From Rhizobiales bacterium NRL2 (GTDB taxonomy: Bacteria > Pseudomonadota > Alphaproteobacteria > Minwuiales > Minwuiaceae): a stretch of DNA of 64,000 nucleotides. A program made the position numbers and the translations under genes. Under the pieces are notes generated by a model. That model saw only the letters and a program-made list of their open reading frames with translations, did no database searches and was not told the origin of the DNA. The DNA lies in the NCBI GenBank assembly GCA_001664005.1, contig CP016093.1:1991001-2055000 (forward strand), given 5' to 3'. Shown here in pieces: positions 44,456 through 53,586 of the stretch (the first letter of the stretch is position 1; the number at the start of each line of letters is the position of its first letter).

Positions 44456-44884
44456 ATGCGGCAGGTGGAGATCTGGACCGACGGCGCCTGCTCGGGCAAT
44501 CCCGGGCCCGGCGGGTGGGGCGCGGTTCTGCGTTATGGCGAGCGCGAGAAGGAACTGAGCGGCGGCGAGGCTCAGACCACCAACAACCGCATGGAGATGA
44601 CCGCCGCCATCGAGGCGCTGTCGCAGTTGAAACGGCCGTGCCGCGTCATACTGCATACGGACAGCCGCTACCTGATGGACGGAATCACCCGCTGGCTCCC
44701 GGGCTGGAAGGCCAGGGGATGGAAGACCGCAGCGAAGAAGCCTGTTCTGAACGAGGAACTCTGGCGCCAGCTCGACGACCTCAACCGTCGCCACGACATC
44801 GACTGGCGCTGGGTCAAGGGCCATTCAGGCCATGTCGAGAACGAACGCGCCGACCGCCTCGCGCGGGAAGCCATACCACGCTGA
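44456..44884 (+). CDS. rnhA: Ribonuclease HI
   Basis: RNase HI cuts the RNA strand of RNA-DNA hybrids. The 142 residues keep the four acidic active-site positions in [38 protein letters not shown] and [10 protein letters not shown], with the basic handle [23 protein letters not shown] at 44456 lies one base after the thrB stop. It is the last gene of the operon. A CtrA-like box lies downstream, before the kinase gene. Confidence 0.96.
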   Translation: MRQVEIWTDGACSGNPGPGGWGAVLRYGEREKELSGGEAQTTNNRMEMTAAIEALSQLKRPCRVILHTDSRYLMDGITRWLPGWKARGWKTAAKKPVLNEELWRQLDDLNRRHDIDWRWVKGHSGHVENERADRLAREAIPR

Positions 44885-44928
44885 TCGCGGCCTGAACTGC
44901 CGCGTGATCGTTGTCACGCTTTTCAGGG

Positions 44929-44943
44929 TTAACAGTCGCTTGA
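44929..44943 (+). promoter_or_regulatory. CtrA-like box upstream of the receiver-kinase gene
   Basis: The sequence reads TTAA, seven bases, TTGA, seven of eight CtrA consensus positions. It lies about 100 bases before the start of the histidine kinase, in the 157-base gap after rnhA. Confidence 0.45.
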
Positions 44944-45041
44944 CCATTCCCGGGCCGGGGTTGCGATTGATCCGACGCACCGCTCCCCTCAGAATTCAGC
45001 GGATGTTGCCCGGGCAACGGTAACGATCCTGGAAGGCAAGG

Positions 45042-46250
45042 GTGAAGGAACCTCGCAACATTCTCGCATTCCGTCCCAGGGAGCTGACGCCACAGCGCGT
45101 GCTGCGCGTGGTGATGGTGGATGACGACTACGAGGACTTCGTGGTGGTCAAGCGGATGCTGCGGTCCGCCGGAACATACAACCTCTTTCACATCGATAAT
45201 GCCGAAGACGCGCAACGCATGCTGGCGAGCGGCGAGTTCGACGTCGCCCTGGTGGACCAGAACATCTCCGGCGGATCGGGGGCGGCTCTGATCGAGGCCC
45301 TGTCGCGCCCTTATCCGATCCTGCCGGTCATCCTGCTGGCCGAGGAGGGCGACGAGCAGTCGGAAGCCCTGGCGCTGGCCGCCGGGGCGGCCGATTATCT
45401 GGAGAAGCCCGATCTGTCCGCGCGCCTGATCGCGCGCTCCCTCCGCTATGCGCACGCGCAGTTCTCGACCGAGAAACGTCTGCGGGAGAGCGAGCACAAG
45501 ATGCGCCTGGCCAAGGAACAGGCCGAGCGCGCCAACGCGGCCAAGAGCCAGTTCCTGGCGCACATGAGTCATGAATTGCGGACGCCGCTCAACGCTATCA
45601 TCGGATTCTCCGAACTGATGCTGCACGGCGTGATGGGCCCGATCGGCAATGCCCGTTATCGCGGCTACGTCGCCGACATCGGGCAGAGCGGGCAGCATCT
45701 GCTGAACCTGATCAACGACATTCTGGACCTTTCGAAGATCGAGGCCGGGCGGATGAATTTCCATCCCGAGCCGGTCGACCTGAACGATCTGATCGAGCAG
45801 ACGGCGCGGCTGATGCGCCAGCGTTTCGATGAGGCGCGCATCGACCTGCAGGTGGATCGGGGCAACGTCTCGGCGCTGATCGTCGACGTACGGGCGGTCC
45901 GGCAGATGATCCTCAACCTGCTGTCGAACGCGCTGAAGTTCACCCCGGCGGGCGGGCGCGTCACGCTGGCCTTCGAGGCGGAGGGCCCGCGGCCGGGTTT
46001 CAGCGTCACCGACACCGGTATCGGCATTCCCGAAGACAAGATGGAAACGGTGCTGGAGCCTTTCGGCCAGGTGGAGGAAGAGCTCTATCTGAACGAGGAG
46101 GGCACCGGCCTCGGCCTGCCCATCGTCAAGGCGCTCGTCGAAGCCCATGGCGGGCGGCTGGAGATCGAGAGCGCCCTGGGCAGCGGCACGCGGGCCGCCA
46201 TCATTCTGCCGCCGGAACGGGTCGAACGCGCCGCCGGACGGAGCGCCTGA
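45042..46250 (+). CDS. Receiver-histidine kinase, PleC/DivJ-like kinase core
   Basis: The 402-residue soluble protein has an N-terminal receiver domain with acidic pocket DDD (27-29), phosphoacceptor Asp72 (ALVDQNIS) and Lys122. Position 100 is Ala where receivers usually have Thr or Ser. A coiled linker leads to a HisKA domain with His177 in HMSHELRTPLN, and the N, G1 (DTGIGIP) and G2 (GTGLGLPIV) boxes of the ATPase. The HisKA region resembles PleC and DivJ. No membrane segment is seen. Start GTG at 45042. It is alone and ends at a terminator. Confidence 0.9.
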   Translation: MKEPRNILAFRPRELTPQRVLRVVMVDDDYEDFVVVKRMLRSAGTYNLFHIDNAEDAQRMLASGEFDVALVDQNISGGSGAALIEALSRPYPILPVILLAEEGDEQSEALALAAGAADYLEKPDLSARLIARSLRYAHAQFSTEKRLRESEHKMRLAKEQAERANAAKSQFLAHMSHELRTPLNAIIGFSELMLHGVMGPIGNARYRGYVADIGQSGQHLLNLINDILDLSKIEAGRMNFHPEPVDLNDLIEQTARLMRQRFDEARIDLQVDRGNVSALIVDVRAVRQMILNLLSNALKFTPAGGRVTLAFEAEGPRPGFSVTDTGIGIPEDKMETVLEPFGQVEEELYLNEEGTGLGLPIVKALVEAHGGRLEIESALGSGTRAAIILPPERVERAAGRSA

Positions 46251-46264
46251 GCCTGCGCGCCACG

Positions 46265-46293
46265 AAAAAGGGGGCCGGAACCGGCCCCCTTTC
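46265..46293. terminator. Bidirectional terminator between kinase and peroxiredoxin
   Basis: AAAGGGGGCCGG (46267-46278) pairs with CCGGCCCCCTTT (46281-46292) around AA, with A and T runs on both sides, so it can stop transcription from either direction. A second small stem (GGGACC with GGTCCC) follows at 46301-46316. Confidence 0.8.
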
Positions 46294-46330
46294 CGCTGCA
46301 AGGGACCGTAGGGTCCCCTGATCGACCGGT

Positions 46331-46816
46331 TCAGAGCTTCTCGAGAATCGCGTCCGCGCCGGAGACCGTCAGTTCGCCGGGATTGCTCTCGACTCCCAGG
46401 TGCTCGACCTTGCCGTCGTTGACGATCATGGCGAAGCGGGTGGCGCGCTTGCCCATGCCGCGCGGCGTCAGGTCCAGTTCCAAGCCCAGCCGGGAGACAT
46501 AGTCGCCGGAACCGTCGGCAAGCATCATCACCTTGCTGCCCACGGACTGGTCCTTGCCCCATGCGTTCATGACGAACACGTCGTTGACCGACAGGCAGGC
46601 GATGGTGTCGACGCCCTTCGCCTTCAGTTCGTCCGCGCGGGATACGAAGCCCGGCACATGCTTGGCCGAGCAGGTCGGCGTGAAGGCGCCGGGCACTGCA
46701 AACAGTACCACCTTCTTGCCGTCGAACAGGTCGCTGCTGGTGATCGGCGCCGGGCCGTCATCGGTCATCTGCATGAAGCCGCCTTCGGGCATCTTGTCGC
46801 CAACTTGGATAGTCAT
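46331..46816 (-). CDS. Peroxiredoxin, Prx5 type
   Basis: The 161-residue enzyme reduces hydrogen peroxide or organic peroxides through Cys49 in PGAFTPTCSAKHVPGF. The rest of the fold (DTIACLSVNDVFVMNAW) fits atypical Prx5, which often uses glutathione or glutaredoxin. It is cytoplasmic. It converges with the histidine kinase and shares its terminator. The upstream gene is a periplasmic thiol-related protein, 101 bases away. Confidence 0.95.
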   Translation of the reverse strand: MTIQVGDKMPEGGFMQMTDDGPAPITSSDLFDGKKVVLFAVPGAFTPTCSAKHVPGFVSRADELKAKGVDTIACLSVNDVFVMNAWGKDQSVGSKVMMLADGSGDYVSRLGLELDLTPRGMGKRATRFAMIVNDGKVEHLGVESNPGELTVSGADAILEKL

Positions 46817-46917
46817 TTTTCTGCACCCCCTTCATGGATTTCGCGCCGCCCCGTTCTCGGGCAGCCAAAGCGCACTTAGTGTGATCATAGCCCAGTTTCC
46901 AGTTGCGGCGGCGATTG

Positions 46918-47736
46918 TCACCGTTTTCCGACCACCGCCGGGATCTCGGCGGCGTAGTCCCGGCCACTCAGCGTCAGGATCAGGCGCTTTCCTTCCAGAG
47001 CAATGTCGTCTCTGGCGCCGCCGATCGCCATGCGGCAGCGCGTGACCAGGTCAACGGCTTCGCAGCGTGGGTTGTGGAAATAGAGGTCGCGCGGGCCCTC
47101 GACAATCAGGTCGGGCTCCGACAGCGGCCGCGCGGTGCGGAAGCTGGCTTCGAGTTCGCCGCCTTCCGCCGAAAGCGTCTCGACCGTCAGACCGGACGGG
47201 GATTGTTCGGGCGCCCGGGCCAGAGCCGACGCAATGGCCGCGCCGTGACGGTTCTCGGGCAGCGGCCCGGCAGGCAGGTCAAGCGCCAGTTCGGCCTCGA
47301 TCGGTACGCAGACCTCTGCGCAGGCGGCATAGGAGAGCGTCAGACGGATGCGCGTGGTTTCCCCCGGGGCGCGCTCGATGCGCACCGGCAGTACCGCTTC
47401 GCCGTGGTAGCCATAGGTCGTCAGGCCGTACAGGTCGAACCGCTCCGGCAGCGGCCAGGCGAGGTCGGCGCGGCCCAGACCGCTGCTCGCCGTCCAGTCG
47501 GGCACCGGGGGCAGTCCGGCGTCGCCGGGGCTCCGCCAGTAGGTCTTCCATTCGTCGGCCAGCACGAAATGCAGACCCAGCATGTCGCCTTCGCCGGGGA
47601 CGTGGCCGGCGATCAGGCGCACTTCTGCCTCGGGGATGCCCGCCCAAGCGGAGACGGGATCCTGTTGCGCGTGCGCCGTGCCGTTGCCGGCGACGGTGGC
47701 GATGAACAGGACAAGAGCGAACGCGGTGGGGCGCAT
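46918..47736 (-). CDS. DsbD N-terminal-domain-like periplasmic protein
   Basis: The 272-residue product has a signal peptide (cleavage near GTAHAQQ) and a DsbD alpha-domain-like fold with SYAACAEVCVPIEAEL, in which two cysteines spaced by three residues form the likely redox pair. The membrane and thioredoxin parts of full DsbD are absent. It may take electrons from a separate membrane protein and pass them to periplasmic thiols. It precedes a peroxiredoxin. The ATG at 47736 gives the full signal sequence. Confidence 0.8.
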   Translation of the reverse strand: MRPTAFALVLFIATVAGNGTAHAQQDPVSAWAGIPEAEVRLIAGHVPGEGDMLGLHFVLADEWKTYWRSPGDAGLPPVPDWTASSGLGRADLAWPLPERFDLYGLTTYGYHGEAVLPVRIERAPGETTRIRLTLSYAACAEVCVPIEAELALDLPAGPLPENRHGAAIASALARAPEQSPSGLTVETLSAEGGELEASFRTARPLSEPDLIVEGPRDLYFHNPRCEAVDLVTRCRMAIGGARDDIALEGKRLILTLSGRDYAAEIPAVVGKR

Positions 47737-47865
47737 GTCGGTTCTATAATCACGCCCCGGCGCGGGCGCCAGTCGCATCCGCTCACGATGCCGTGGGGGA
47801 GAGTCCGGGGCGGCAGGACGCTTTGTCCGCTTGAAAGGCAGGGCCCGGCGTTTCATCCTCTGTGC

Positions 47866-48450
47866 ATGAGTAGTGACAAGCAGAGCCGCGCGGCAGACAG
47901 CCTGGAAGGGCATCTGCTGATCGCCATGCCCTCGATGCCCGATCAACGCTTCGAGCATTCGGTCATATTCATGTGCGCCCACAGCGCCGAGGGCGGCGCC
48001 ATGGGTCTGATCGTCAACAAGGCGCTGCCCAACCTCAGCTTCGGGGATCTCGCCAGCCAGCTCGATATCGGCGATGCCGAGGAGATGCCGCCGATCTCGA
48101 TCCACTATGGCGGCCCGGTCGAGACTGGCCGCGGCTTCGTGCTTCACTCGCCCGACTACACGCGCGACGCCACGGTGGGCATGGGCGAGGGCGTGTCGCT
48201 GACGGCGACCGTCGACATATTGCGCGCGCTGGCCACCGGCGAGGGACCGCGCCAGGCCGTGCTGGCGCTTGGCTATGCCGGCTGGGCGCCGGGGCAGCTC
48301 GAGAGCGAGATGCAACGCAATGACTGGCTCCACTGTCCGGCGGATTCCGAGCTTGTCTTCGATCTGGCGCTGGACGACAAGTGGGCGGCGGCGGTACGGC
48401 GGATCGGCATCGATCCGGCGCTGCTTTCGACCGAGGCGGGGCGCGCCTGA
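47866..48450 (+). CDS. YqgE/AlgH family protein (UPF0301)
   Basis: The 194-residue product has the UPF0301 pattern LLIAMPSMPDQRFEHSVIFM, GAMGLIVNKAL and HYGGPVETGRGFVLH. The family is a conserved cytoplasmic protein of uncertain function, linked to transcription or alginate regulation in Pseudomonas. It is divergent from the DsbD-like gene. The next gene starts 39 bases later in the same direction, so read-through is possible. Confidence 0.92.
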   Translation: MSSDKQSRAADSLEGHLLIAMPSMPDQRFEHSVIFMCAHSAEGGAMGLIVNKALPNLSFGDLASQLDIGDAEEMPPISIHYGGPVETGRGFVLHSPDYTRDATVGMGEGVSLTATVDILRALATGEGPRQAVLALGYAGWAPGQLESEMQRNDWLHCPADSELVFDLALDDKWAAAVRRIGIDPALLSTEAGRA

Positions 48451-48489
48451 CCCCTGGGGTCGCCGCAATGAACCGGGGGAGGGGCCGAG

Positions 48490-49662
48490 GTGCAGATCAA
48501 CGCGCAGGCGTTCACCATCAATGTCGACCAGGCGGTGCTCGACGATCTCGCGGCCCGGCTGGCGCGTACGCGTTTTCCTAACGAACCGGAAGGCGGCGGC
48601 TGGCACTACGGCACCGACCTCGCCTACATGCGCAGGCTCGTGGACCACTGGCGCAATGGCTATGACTGGCGCCGTTGGGAGACCGAGCTCAACCGCTGGC
48701 CGAACTACATCGCCCAGGTCGACGGCTTCGATATCCATTTCGTCTGCGAACCCGGTTCGGGGGCAAATCCGGAGCCGCTGCTGATCACCCACGGCTGGCC
48801 GGGTTCGACCTTCGAATTTCACCGCATCATCGAGCCGCTGGCCCATCCCGAGCGCTTCGGCGGCGATGCCGAGGACGGCTTCACGGTCATCTGTCCGTCA
48901 CTGCCCGGCTATGGCTGGTCCAGCGCGCCGGCGGCGCCGATGCACCCGAAGAAGGTCGCCGATCTCTGGGCGGGGTTCATGACCGAGGTCTTCGGCGTGG
49001 AGCGCTTTTCGGCCCAGGGCGGCGACTGGGGCTCCATCGTCACCTCCTGGCTGGCACACCGCCACCCGGATCGGCTGAACGGCATCCACCTCAACATGGT
49101 GCCGCTGAAGCCGTATCTCGGCGAGGGCGCGCCCGCGCTGACCGAAGACGAGCGGGCCTGGATCGGCCGGTTCAGGAAGCGCACCGCTCATGCCATGGGC
49201 TATTTCCAGATCCAGGGCACCAAGCCGCAGACCCTGAACTACGGCCTGTCCGATTCGCCGGCCGGGCTGGCGGCCTGGATCATCGAGAAGTTCCAGCACC
49301 GCATGAAGGAGGGGCCGGGCGAACTCAGCCTGTTCCCGATGGACGAACTGCTGACCAACGTCATGATCTACTGGGTGAACAACGCCCACAACTCCGCGAG
49401 CTGGCTCTACACGGCCGTCATCCGAGAAGGCGGCATGGAGCTGAAACGGCGCGAGGACGGCGCCCCTGACCGCATCGAGGTGCCGACCGGCTTCTGCCTG
49501 TTTCCCTACGACCTGGTGCCGATCCCGCCCGAGAGCTGGCTGAAGCGCGCCTACGACGTGAAACGTTTCACTGCCCATGACGACGGCGGTCATTTCGCCG
49601 CTTTCGAGAAACCCGAGGAACTGGTGGCCGACATCCGCGCCTTCTTCCGGGGGCTGCGATGA
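48490..49662 (+). CDS. Epoxide hydrolase, EHN-domain type
   Basis: This 390-residue paralogue of the protein at 20760-21914 has the EHN lid (WHYGTDLAYMRRLVDHW), oxyanion HGWPGS, nucleophile Asp in QGGDWGS, and the final His in DGGHFAAFEKP. Both copies share LAHPERFGGDAEDGF and DSPAGLAAWI. The start is GTG at 48490. It opens an operon: the next gene overlaps by four bases (ATGA). The neighbours suggest a pathway from an epoxide to a CoA or carbonyl product. Confidence 0.92.
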   Translation: MQINAQAFTINVDQAVLDDLAARLARTRFPNEPEGGGWHYGTDLAYMRRLVDHWRNGYDWRRWETELNRWPNYIAQVDGFDIHFVCEPGSGANPEPLLITHGWPGSTFEFHRIIEPLAHPERFGGDAEDGFTVICPSLPGYGWSSAPAAPMHPKKVADLWAGFMTEVFGVERFSAQGGDWGSIVTSWLAHRHPDRLNGIHLNMVPLKPYLGEGAPALTEDERAWIGRFRKRTAHAMGYFQIQGTKPQTLNYGLSDSPAGLAAWIIEKFQHRMKEGPGELSLFPMDELLTNVMIYWVNNAHNSASWLYTAVIREGGMELKRREDGAPDRIEVPTGFCLFPYDLVPIPPESWLKRAYDVKRFTAHDDGGHFAAFEKPEELVADIRAFFRGLR

Positions 49663-50141
49663 GCGTGACAGAGACGCCGGAGGACCGCGCCCGGCACTAT
49701 GAGAGCTATGAGGTCGGGCAGGTCTTTCACGGACCGGGCGTGACCCTGACAGAATCCGACATCATCGATTTCGCCTTCCGCTACGATCCGCAGCCGCATC
49801 ACATCGACAAGGTGGCGGCGGACAAGTCCATGTATGGCGGGCTGATCGCCAGCGGCTGGCAGGTCGGCATCGTCGCCTTCCGCATGATGATCCAGGGCGG
49901 TTTCATCGGCAGCGCCTCCATGGGCGCGGGCGGACTCGAAAACCTGAAATGGCACGCGCCGGTCCGGCCCGGCGACACGATCTACGGCGAGGTCGAGGTG
50001 ACGGACAAGCGCGAGAGCCGGTCGCGTCCGGGCCTGGGGCTTGTCTCGATGGATTGCCGCGTCTTCAACCAGCAGCGCGAACTGGTGTGTTCGTGGAACG
50101 CCGTGCAGTTCGTCATGAAACAGCCGGAGGAAGCGGCGTGA
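49659..50141 (+). CDS. MaoC-family (R)-specific hydratase
   Basis: The 160-residue hotdog protein keeps the Asp-x4-His catalytic dyad in YDPQPHHID and the following GGLIASGWQVG. It would hydrate or dehydrate an acyl-CoA. It differs from the protein at 16947-17411, which lacks the dyad. It overlaps the epoxide-hydrolase stop by four bases and its own stop overlaps the class V enzyme start (GTGA), so the three are translated together. Confidence 0.9.
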   Translation: MSVTETPEDRARHYESYEVGQVFHGPGVTLTESDIIDFAFRYDPQPHHIDKVAADKSMYGGLIASGWQVGIVAFRMMIQGGFIGSASMGAGGLENLKWHAPVRPGDTIYGEVEVTDKRESRSRPGLGLVSMDCRVFNQQRELVCSWNAVQFVMKQPEEAA

Positions 50142-51271
50142 TTCCCTGTCAGCGTCACCTGTTCGATATCCCGGAGGACCGGGCCTATCTCAATTGCGCC
50201 TATATGGGCCCGCTGATGCACGGTGTCGTCGAAGCGATGGCGAAGGGTACGACCCGCAAGGCCCGGCCATGGACCGTCTCGTCCGATGATTTCTTCACCG
50301 AGACCGAACACGCCCGTGGTCTGCTCGCACGCATGATCGACGCCACTGCGGATGACGTCGCCGTGGTGCCCTCGGCGAGCTACGGTCTGGCGGTGGCGGC
50401 CCGCAATATTCCTGTCGCGACAGGGCAGCGCATCATCGTGCTGAAGGACCAGTTTCCCTCCAACGTCTATGGCTGGCGGGAGCTGGCCAGGGCCCGGGGC
50501 GCCGAAGTCGTCACGCTTGAGCGCGGGCAGGACGGCGACTGGACCCGGGTCATCCTGGACGCGATCGATGAGCGCACCGCCCTGGCGGCGCTGGCGCAGA
50601 ACCACTGGACCGACGGCAGTCTGATCGACCTGGAACAGGTGGGTGCGCGGCTGCGCGAAGTCGGCGCGGCGCTGGCGCTCGATCTGACCCAGTCCCTCGG
50701 CGCGATGCCGTTCTCCGTGCGCAAGGTACGGCCCGATTTCATGGTCGCCGCCTGCTACAAGTGGCTACTCGGCCCCTACAGCGTCGGTTTCCTCTACGCG
50801 GATCCGAAGTGGCATGGCGGCGAACCGATCGAGCAGAGCTGGATGACCCGCTCCAACGCCGAGGATTTCGCCGGTCTGGTGAAATATGTCGACGGCTTCC
50901 GTCCCGGCGCGCGCCGCTTCGACATGGGCGAGTTTTCCAATTTCGCCCTGATGCCGGGCGCCATCGCGGCGATGGAGCAGATCCTCGACTGGACGCCCGA
51001 GGCCATCTCGGAGACGCTGGGCGCCCGTACAGCCGACATCGCCGCGCGCGCCGCGCGGCTCGGCCTGTCGTCGCCGCCGGATGCCTCCCGCGCCCCGCAT
51101 TTCCTGGGCCTCGGCTTCCCGGAGGCCCTGCCGCCCGGTCTTGTCGAGGCGCTGGCGGCGCGCAATGTCCATGTCAGCGTGCGTGGTCAGTCCATGCGGG
51201 TGACGCCGCATCTCTACAACAACAACGACGATGTCGCCCGGCTGATGGATGCGCTGGGCGCCGTGCTCTGA
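50138..51271 (+). CDS. PLP-dependent aminotransferase class V-fold protein
   Basis: The 377-residue enzyme belongs to the fold of cysteine desulfurases, isopenicillin-N epimerase and kynureninase. The PLP lysine is in ACYKWLLGPYSVGF, and LDLTQSLGAMPF precedes it. The active-site cysteine expected of a desulfurase is not obvious, so a transaminase, epimerase or lyase is more likely. The start is GTG at 50138, overlapping the MaoC stop by four bases. The aldo/keto reductase follows 17 bases later. Confidence 0.88.
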   Translation: MIPCQRHLFDIPEDRAYLNCAYMGPLMHGVVEAMAKGTTRKARPWTVSSDDFFTETEHARGLLARMIDATADDVAVVPSASYGLAVAARNIPVATGQRIIVLKDQFPSNVYGWRELARARGAEVVTLERGQDGDWTRVILDAIDERTALAALAQNHWTDGSLIDLEQVGARLREVGAALALDLTQSLGAMPFSVRKVRPDFMVAACYKWLLGPYSVGFLYADPKWHGGEPIEQSWMTRSNAEDFAGLVKYVDGFRPGARRFDMGEFSNFALMPGAIAAMEQILDWTPEAISETLGARTADIAARAARLGLSSPPDASRAPHFLGLGFPEALPPGLVEALAARNVHVSVRGQSMRVTPHLYNNNDDVARLMDALGAVL

Positions 51272-51288
51272 AGGGGGGATCATCGAAC

Positions 51289-52275
51289 ATGGAATATGTC
51301 CGTCTCGGCCGGACCGGCCTGAAGGTCAGCCGGCTCTGTCTCGGCTGCATGACCTATGGCGACCCTTCGCAGGGGCACCACAGCTGGGTGCTGCGCGAGG
51401 ATGAATCGAAGCCGTTCTTCCGCGAAGCCTGGGAAGCGGGGATCAACTTCTTCGACACCGCCGACATGTACTCGATCGGCGCGTCCGAGGAAGTCACAGG
51501 GCGCGCGCTGAAGGAACTCGCGCCGCGCGATCAGGTCGTCATCGCCACCAAGGTCTTCAATCCGATGTCCGACGCGCCCAATGACCGGGGCCTGTCGCGC
51601 AAGCACATCATGGCCGGCATCGACGACAGCCTGCGCCGGCTCGACACCGATTATGTCGATCTCTACCAGATCCACCGCTTCGACTACGACACGCCCGTCG
51701 AGGAGACGATGGAGGCCCTGCACGACTGCGTGAAGGCCGGAAAGGTCCGCTATATCGGCGCGTCGTCCATGTGGGTCAGGCAGTTCATCGAGATGCAGCA
51801 CGTGGCGCAGATGAACGGGTGGACCGAGTTCGTCTCCATGCAGAACTACTACAATGCCGCCTATCGCGAGGAGGAGCGGGAAGTCCTTCCCTGGTGCGAG
51901 GATACCGGCGTGGGCGTCATTCCGTGGAGCCCCATGGCCCGCGGGTTTCTGACCCGGCGGCCGGAAGGGAAGTCCATCGGCGGCACCGATCGCGCGAAGT
52001 CCGATCCGGTGGCCCAGCGCATCTTCGGCCGCGACGAGGACTTCGCGGTCGCCAATGCCGTCTGTGACGTGGCCGAGGCCAGGGGGCTGCCGCCGGCGCA
52101 GGTGGCGCTGGCCTGGGTGCTGAAGAACCCGGTCGTCACCGCACCGATCATCGGCGCCTCGAAGTCGGGCCATATCGCCGACGCGGTGGCTGCGCTCTCG
52201 GTCGAACTGAGTGCCGAGGAGTGCGAGAAGATCGAGAAGCCGTACCGTCCGCAATGGCCCAAGGGCCACAAGTAG
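51289..52275 (+). CDS. Aldo/keto reductase
   Basis: The 328-residue NADPH-dependent reductase has the catalytic Asp and Tyr in FFDTADMYSIGASEE, Lys in VIATKVF, and His in YQIHRFD. The second half carries the barrel end SPMARGFLTRR. It would reduce a ketone or aldehyde. It is the last gene of the epoxide-hydrolase operon and converges with the sulfide dehydrogenase gene 21 bases away. Confidence 0.94.
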   Translation: MEYVRLGRTGLKVSRLCLGCMTYGDPSQGHHSWVLREDESKPFFREAWEAGINFFDTADMYSIGASEEVTGRALKELAPRDQVVIATKVFNPMSDAPNDRGLSRKHIMAGIDDSLRRLDTDYVDLYQIHRFDYDTPVEETMEALHDCVKAGKVRYIGASSMWVRQFIEMQHVAQMNGWTEFVSMQNYYNAAYREEEREVLPWCEDTGVGVIPWSPMARGFLTRRPEGKSIGGTDRAKSDPVAQRIFGRDEDFAVANAVCDVAEARGLPPAQVALAWVLKNPVVTAPIIGASKSGHIADAVAALSVELSAEECEKIEKPYRPQWPKGHK

Positions 52276-52296
52276 GCGGAGAGAACTCCCGCCGCT

Positions 52297-53577
52297 CTAG
52301 GTGAACATGTCGGCGGTGACGGCCTCGTACCAGCCCTGGGCGTAATGGGCCTCGGCCGCGCGGAAGCCGGCGTCGGCGTCCATCGGACTGAGGCCGCCCG
52401 ACCCCTCGACGCCGACGATGCCGTCATCGGCGGAGCTGCGATAGACCTTGGCGACCGAGATGCCATAGTCCGGCGCCAGGATGCTGTAGCAGGTATTGGC
52501 GAAGGATCCGGCGACCGGATCGCGCCCGGTCAGCGACGCGGCGACGTTCAGTGCGGCGATCTTGCCCTGGCTGTTGGCGGAGAAGCCGGACTTCGGCATG
52601 GCGCCGGCGATGGCCGCGTCACCGATGATATGGATGTCGCGGGCCATCCGGCTCTCGAAAGTCACCGGGTTGACGGGGCACCAGCCGTCCTCGTTCGCCA
52701 GTCCGGCATTGCCGGCGATGACGCCCGCGAACTGCGGCGGGATGATGTTGACCACCGCGCCGGTGTATCGCGCGCCGAAGGCGGTTTCGACTTCCCGCCG
52801 TTCCGGATCGACGCGGACGACGCGGCCGTCGTCGGCGGCGTTCAGATACTCGATCATGCCCGGATAGAGGCGCTCCCAGGCCTGCTTGAACAGGGCTTCC
52901 TTGGAGAACGTCGTCTTCGGATCGAGAATCAGGATCTTCGAGCGCGGCTTACGGGTCTTCAGGTAGTGCGCGATCATGGAGGCGCGCTCATAGGGACCCG
53001 GCGGGCAGCGGAACGGGTCCATCGGCGGGGCAATGATGACCAGGCCGCCATCCTCCATCTCGCGCAGCTGGTCGCGGAGTTCGCGGGTCTGCGGTCCTGC
53101 CTTCCAGGCGTGGGGCATGGTACGCATCGCCGCCCGGTCATAGCCTTCGATGGCCCGGAAGTCGAAATCGACGCCCGGCGAGACGATGGCCTTGTCGAAG
53201 CCGATCTCCGGCCCGTCGGCCAGCCGCACGGTGCGCGCGCTGGGGTTCAGGCGTCCGGCCCGCTGGTGAATGACATCGATGCCCCAGCGCTTCGACAGCG
53301 CCAGATAATTGTGCGCGATCGAATTGAGCGGCCTGAGCCCGCCGATCACCAGGTTGCTGAACGGACAGGTGTGGAAGACCCGGTTCTGCTCGATCAGCGC
53401 GACCGACAGTTTCGGCTCGAACTTTCGGACGTATTTCGCGGCGGTCGCGCCGCCGAAGCCGCCACCGATGACGACGACGTCATAGCGGCGCTGCGCCGCC
53501 GCCTTGCCAGAGACCATGATGGTGACGCCGGTGGCCAGCGCCGCCTTGCCGAAGCCGCGGCGGGAGAGTTTCTTCAT
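52297..53577 (-). CDS. fccB: Flavocytochrome c sulfide dehydrogenase, flavoprotein subunit
   Basis: The 426-residue protein is exported by a Tat signal (SRRGFGKAALATGV) and has the FAD-binding VVVIGGGFGGATAAKYV. The redox cysteines are in FHTCPFSN and DGWCPVNP, as in FccB. It would oxidise sulfide in the periplasm and pass electrons to the cytochrome subunit. The c-type cytochrome gene precedes it by nine bases. The pair fits sulfide detoxification or thiotrophy. Confidence 0.9.
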   Translation of the reverse strand: MKKLSRRGFGKAALATGVTIMVSGKAAAQRRYDVVVIGGGFGGATAAKYVRKFEPKLSVALIEQNRVFHTCPFSNLVIGGLRPLNSIAHNYLALSKRWGIDVIHQRAGRLNPSARTVRLADGPEIGFDKAIVSPGVDFDFRAIEGYDRAAMRTMPHAWKAGPQTRELRDQLREMEDGGLVIIAPPMDPFRCPPGPYERASMIAHYLKTRKPRSKILILDPKTTFSKEALFKQAWERLYPGMIEYLNAADDGRVVRVDPERREVETAFGARYTGAVVNIIPPQFAGVIAGNAGLANEDGWCPVNPVTFESRMARDIHIIGDAAIAGAMPKSGFSANSQGKIAALNVAASLTGRDPVAGSFANTCYSILAPDYGISVAKVYRSSADDGIVGVEGSGGLSPMDADAGFRAAEAHYAQGWYEAVTADMFT

Positions 53578-53586
53578 AGCGCTGCC

